Of a DNA stretch of 8,420 nt, positions 5,872-8,420 are shown piece after piece. The stretch comes from Bacteroidota bacterium (lineage in GTDB: Bacteria; Bacteroidota; Ignavibacteria; Ignavibacteriales; Ignavibacteriaceae): the NCBI GenBank assembly GCA_021793635.1, contig JAJYSI010000123.1:1-8420 (forward strand), read 5' to 3'. A program made the position numbers and the translations under genes. The notes beneath the pieces are model-generated. The model worked only from the letters and a program-made list of their open reading frames with translations, searched no databases and had not been told where the DNA came from. The first letter of the stretch is position 1, and each line of letters opens with the position of its first letter.

Positions 5872-6903
5872 TTATTTCGCTTGCCCTTGAAGTTTCTTAA
5901 GAGTCTCAATTCTTTCATCAAGCTCCTTAATTTTTGTATCTAGCTCTTTTAACCTATCATCAATCTTATTTTCATATTCAGTCTTATCCCAGTAGCCGCG
6001 ATTCTCAAAATATTCCTTAAATAGCCAGTTATGTTTCAACGCTTCCATATTCTCTGATAAGCGTGTCGCTCCGATCTTTGCTTCTTCGCTTGTATTTTGA
6101 ATGTTCTGCAAAGTTGAAGTTACTGTAGAATCGTATTTACCGTTTTTAGAAATGAAACCGCCAACAACTCCCTTACCTTGATTTATACCCGACACAATTG
6201 AATCGATATTTACCACTACTTGATTAATATTATTTATGGTAGTTTCAACTCCTATACCAAGACTATCAAACAAACCAGTTACTTTATCTAATTCTCCCGT
6301 AATTCCTTTTAAGCTTTTATCTGCCTGACTTGTAAGATTTGTAGCATTGTTATATAACTGGTCATCATTAATAAGCTTTCCTAACGAACCTTCGCCTCGG
6401 TTTACTCTACCAACAATTTCCGATAGATCTTTCGTCATTTTTTTTGTGTACTCCATTACCCCTTCAGTCTGGGCTATGATTGCTGATAACCCAAGCGGTT
6501 CCTCAGTCTGGATAATACCGTCGTTTTTTATTTGTTCTGCCTGGCTGCTTCCGATTTTCAAAACAATAACTTTATTGCCTACCAATCCCTCAGATTCAAT
6601 TGAAGCTTTTGTATCGGTACGTATAAATCTTTGTATATCAGTTTGAAGATCCATCGTTACTTGAACGTGCCCGGTGGTATCGTTCACTATTTCCACTCCA
6701 CTTACGCTTCCAACATCGATTCCGCTTAGTCTTACAGTCGTACCGGTTCGCAAACCTTGAATATCTTTAAAGTATGCTCTAACCTTAAAGGTAGAACTAA
6801 AAAGAGAATTCTTTTGTCCTATTAAGAAAATTCCCACAACCAGAAGAGATATTCCGAGTAAGATGAAAATTCCTAATCTTACTGAAGGGATATTTTTTTT
6901 CAT
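5872..6903 (-). CDS. mlaD: MlaD/MCE-family lipid-transport substrate-binding protein
   Basis: This 343-residue protein has a short cytoplasmic start, one transmembrane anchor (about 10-29), then an MCE domain (about 38-117) with the usual core (VRLSGIDVGSVSGVEI at 57-72, SEGLVGNKVIVL at 104-115). MCE proteins form hexameric rings that pass phospholipids between the membrane transporter and the periplasm or outer membrane. The periplasmic tail is helical. It holds two related Gly motifs, RGEGSLGKLINDDQLY (169-184) and QGKGVVGGFISKNGKY (242-257), then NRGYWD (301-306) and a highly charged probable coiled coil (310-338). The tail makes it much longer than E. coli MlaD (about 183 residues), closer to the long-tailed MCE proteins. 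The ATG overlaps the mlaF stop by 4 nt (ATGA) and has GGGAG at 6910-6914 with a 6-nt spacer. It is the last gene of the operon. No MlaB or MlaC homologue is visible in the window. Confidence 0.9.
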   Translation of the reverse strand: MKKNIPSVRLGIFILLGISLLVVGIFLIGQKNSLFSSTFKVRAYFKDIQGLRTGTTVRLSGIDVGSVSGVEIVNDTTGHVQVTMDLQTDIQRFIRTDTKASIESEGLVGNKVIVLKIGSSQAEQIKNDGIIQTEEPLGLSAIIAQTEGVMEYTKKMTKDLSEIVGRVNRGEGSLGKLINDDQLYNNATNLTSQADKSLKGITGELDKVTGLFDSLGIGVETTINNINQVVVNIDSIVSGINQGKGVVGGFISKNGKYDSTVTSTLQNIQNTSEEAKIGATRLSENMEALKHNWLFKEYFENRGYWDKTEYENKIDDRLKELDTKIKELDERIETLKKLQGQAK

Positions 6904-7661
6904 TTATTACTCCCGTTTTTAACTTCAAGAATATCGCTTGTAAAAAAATCTCTAAGAAAAGGATCGCTTGTCGAAACAAGGTTTTCAAGGTTTCCTTCGT
7001 ATTTAATTTTACCATCTTTCAATACTACTGCATGAGAAGCGATAATTTTTGCGCAGATCAAATCATGTGTTACAACAATAGAAGTGGTTTTTAGATCTTT
7101 TTGTAATTCAACAATCAATTGACTTATTTCCTTTGTGGTTATCGGGTCAAGCCCGGTTGTCGGTTCATCATATAAAATTAGTTTAGGCTCAGTAATTATT
7201 GTTCGCGCTAACCCGATCCTTTTTTTCATACCGCCTGATAATTCTGCCGGCATTTTATCGATTGAATCTTCCAGCGAAACCTTTTCAAGAGAGGATTTAA
7301 CTTTTGCTTCAACTTCCTTCGTTGTGAAATTAAAGTTCCTGATTAATGGAAATGCTAAATTTTCCCTAACTGACATTGAGTCATATAAAGCCGAGCCTTG
7401 AAATAAAAATCCAATTTGTTTTCTTACCTCATTCAATTTATTCTCACTAAGCGCAAGAATATTTTCCCCCTCAATAAAAACCTCGCCTGAGTCTGGCTCC
7501 AATAATCTTACAATGCATTTTATTAAAACACTTTTGCCGGTGCCGCTTCTCCCAAAAACAACTACGTTTTCACCTTCATTGATTTTTAGAGAAATATTGT
7601 CAAGAACAACTGAGTCTCCAAAAGATTTACTAAGATTTCTCACTTCAACTTCAGCCATCAT
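6900..7661 (-). CDS. mlaF: MlaF-type ABC transporter ATP-binding protein
   Basis: This is the cytoplasmic ATPase of the MCE/Mla lipid transporter, pairing with MlaE to drive lipid movement. Length is 253 residues, typical of the family. Motifs are Walker A GRSGTGKS (37-44), Q-loop FQGSALYDSMSV (87-98), signature LSGGMKKR (141-148), Walker B LILYDEP (161-167, D165/E166) and switch His199 in VTHD. FQGSALYDS and LSGGMKKR are the forms characteristic of MlaF/Ttg2A and not of other ABC ATPases. Two adjacent ATGs compete for the start. The upstream GGAG (7665-7668) is 3 nt from the first (7661) and 6 nt from the second (7658), so the protein may really begin MAEVEVRNL. Either start overlaps the mlaE TGA, so translation is coupled to mlaE. 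All catalytic residues are intact. Confidence 0.93.
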   Translation of the reverse strand: MMAEVEVRNLSKSFGDSVVLDNISLKINEGENVVVFGRSGTGKSVLIKCIVRLLEPDSGEVFIEGENILALSENKLNEVRKQIGFLFQGSALYDSMSVRENLAFPLIRNFNFTTKEVEAKVKSSLEKVSLEDSIDKMPAELSGGMKKRIGLARTIITEPKLILYDEPTTGLDPITTKEISQLIVELQKDLKTTSIVVTHDLICAKIIASHAVVLKDGKIKYEGNLENLVSTSDPFLRDFFTSDILEVKNGSNK

Positions 7662-8420
7662 TTACTCCAAATCATTAAAGTGACTTTTACTAACACCATA
7701 TCAATAAGTAAAATTAACAGCGACGAAATTACTACGGAACTTGTAGAGGCTTTTCCGACACCCTCAGTGCCGTTCTCTGTATTATATCCTTTGTATGCTC
7801 CAACTATTCCGACTATAAATCCAAAGAAAAATGTTTTAGCTATTCCGGGGATTATATCGGAAAATTCAATTGAATGAACAACAGCGTTTAAATAAAGTTG
7901 AAAACTTATACCTTGAGATAAAAAAATAGCAAGAAAACTGCCGAAAAGTGCAATAAAAATTACATATATAGTAAGCATAGGCAGAATAAATGTGCATGCT
8001 ACCACCCTTGTAACAACCAAAAACCTAAACGGATTTATTGCCGAAACTTCCATTGCATCTATCTGCTCCGTTACGCGCATCGAACCAAGCTCTGCGCCAA
8101 TGCCTGAACTAACCCTGCCGGCAAAAATTAATGCCGTTATTACAGGACCCAATTCTCTTACAACAGACAATGCTACCATTCCTGGTAAAAAAGATCCAGC
8201 CCCGAATCTAATCATTACCGGCTGGCTTTGCATCGCAAGTACTAGTCCGATTATAAATCCGGTAACGCTTACAATAGGAAGAGTCTTAACTCCAAGCTCG
8301 TCCATATGTTTTTTAATTTCAGCAAATTCATAAGGCGGAATAAATACTTTCTTAAAAAATTCTATAGTGAAAAGAAAAAGACCCGACACGGTTTGAAAAA
8401 ATTCGGTTAGTCTTTTACCT
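7658..8420 (-). CDS. mlaE: MlaE-type lipid ABC transporter permease, 5' end outside window (partial)
   Basis: This is the integral-membrane permease of the MCE/Mla transporter. The family signature RELGPVITALIFAGRVSSG and the following AELGSMRVTEQIDAM are clear. There are about five hydrophobic segments: 37-58, 67-92, 125-158, 181-199 and 217-238, counted from the GTG at 8389. That GTG gives a 243-residue product, but it has no ribosome binding site. The frame stays open upstream to the window edge, reading GKRLTEFFQT, the kind of amphipathic N-terminal segment MlaE proteins carry before the (I/R)PP(Y/F) motif. I therefore think the true start lies beyond 8420 and annotate it as partial. The stop TGA overlaps the mlaF start. 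It is the first visible gene of the mlaE-mlaF-mlaD operon, whose promoter would lie outside the window. Confidence 0.92.
   Translation of the reverse strand, partial: GKRLTEFFQTVSGLFLFTIEFFKKVFIPPYEFAEIKKHMDELGVKTLPIVSVTGFIIGLVLAMQSQPVMIRFGAGSFLPGMVALSVVRELGPVITALIFAGRVSSGIGAELGSMRVTEQIDAMEVSAINPFRFLVVTRVVACTFILPMLTIYVIFIALFGSFLAIFLSQGISFQLYLNAVVHSIEFSDIIPGIAKTFFFGFIVGIVGAYKGYNTENGTEGVGKASTSSVVISSLLILLIDMVLVKVTLMIWSK

Noticed and set aside
6797..7015. Minus-strand 72-codon frame spanning the mlaF-mlaD junction
   Set aside because: It lies in another frame within two clearly conserved genes and shows no family features.
8389..8420. GTG at 8389 as the true mlaE start
   Set aside because: It has no ribosome binding site, and the frame continues open to the window edge with sequence fitting the MlaE N-terminal helix.

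Overview
The window is an AT-rich, gene-dense piece of a Gram-negative (diderm) bacterial chromosome. It carries outer-membrane and lipoprotein genes, an Mce/Mla lipid-transport operon and the nucleotide-excision-repair gene uvrA. The style of the exported proteins, a UvrA whose first zinc-finger cysteine pair is altered, AAGGA-type ribosome binding sites and a TTG start all fit the Bacteroidota/Chlorobiota/Ignavibacteriota group. Ignavibacteriota-like is my best guess. This is a judgement from sequence style and was not computed.

Layout. Positions 1-1634 (minus strand) hold two exported-protein genes in tandem. The upstream one is a small putative outer-membrane beta-barrel (1047-1634). The downstream one is a DUF2279-type exported protein that starts at a TTG (998) and runs off the left edge. 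A 241-bp divergent intergenic region (1635-1875) separates them from a plus-strand DUF4097-type lipoprotein (1876-2817) whose C-terminal half is a solenoid of SGGD repeats with an exact 18-residue period. A hairpin at 2812-2839 overlaps the lipoprotein stop codon. It lies between two convergent genes and probably terminates uvrA transcription.

Positions 2896-8420 are all minus strand, transcribed right to left: mlaE (5' end outside the window), mlaF, mlaD, then a 208-bp gap, then uvrA. mlaE-mlaF-mlaD overlap at their stop/start codons and form a translationally coupled operon for an ABC-type lipid transporter: permease, ATPase and membrane-anchored substrate-binding MCE protein. The gap before uvrA contains a GC-rich patch that may be a dispersed repeat.

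The main anomaly is that uvrA is broken by an apparent one-base deletion near 3339-3344. The first 774 codons and the last ~147 codons are both excellent UvrA sequence but in different frames. The rest of the window looks like ordinary conserved genes. I see no CRISPR array, transposase, integrase, tRNA or rRNA, and no convincing new multi-gene system. The most useful leads are the uvrA frameshift, the periodic SGGD lipoprotein, and the barrel/DUF2279 pair.
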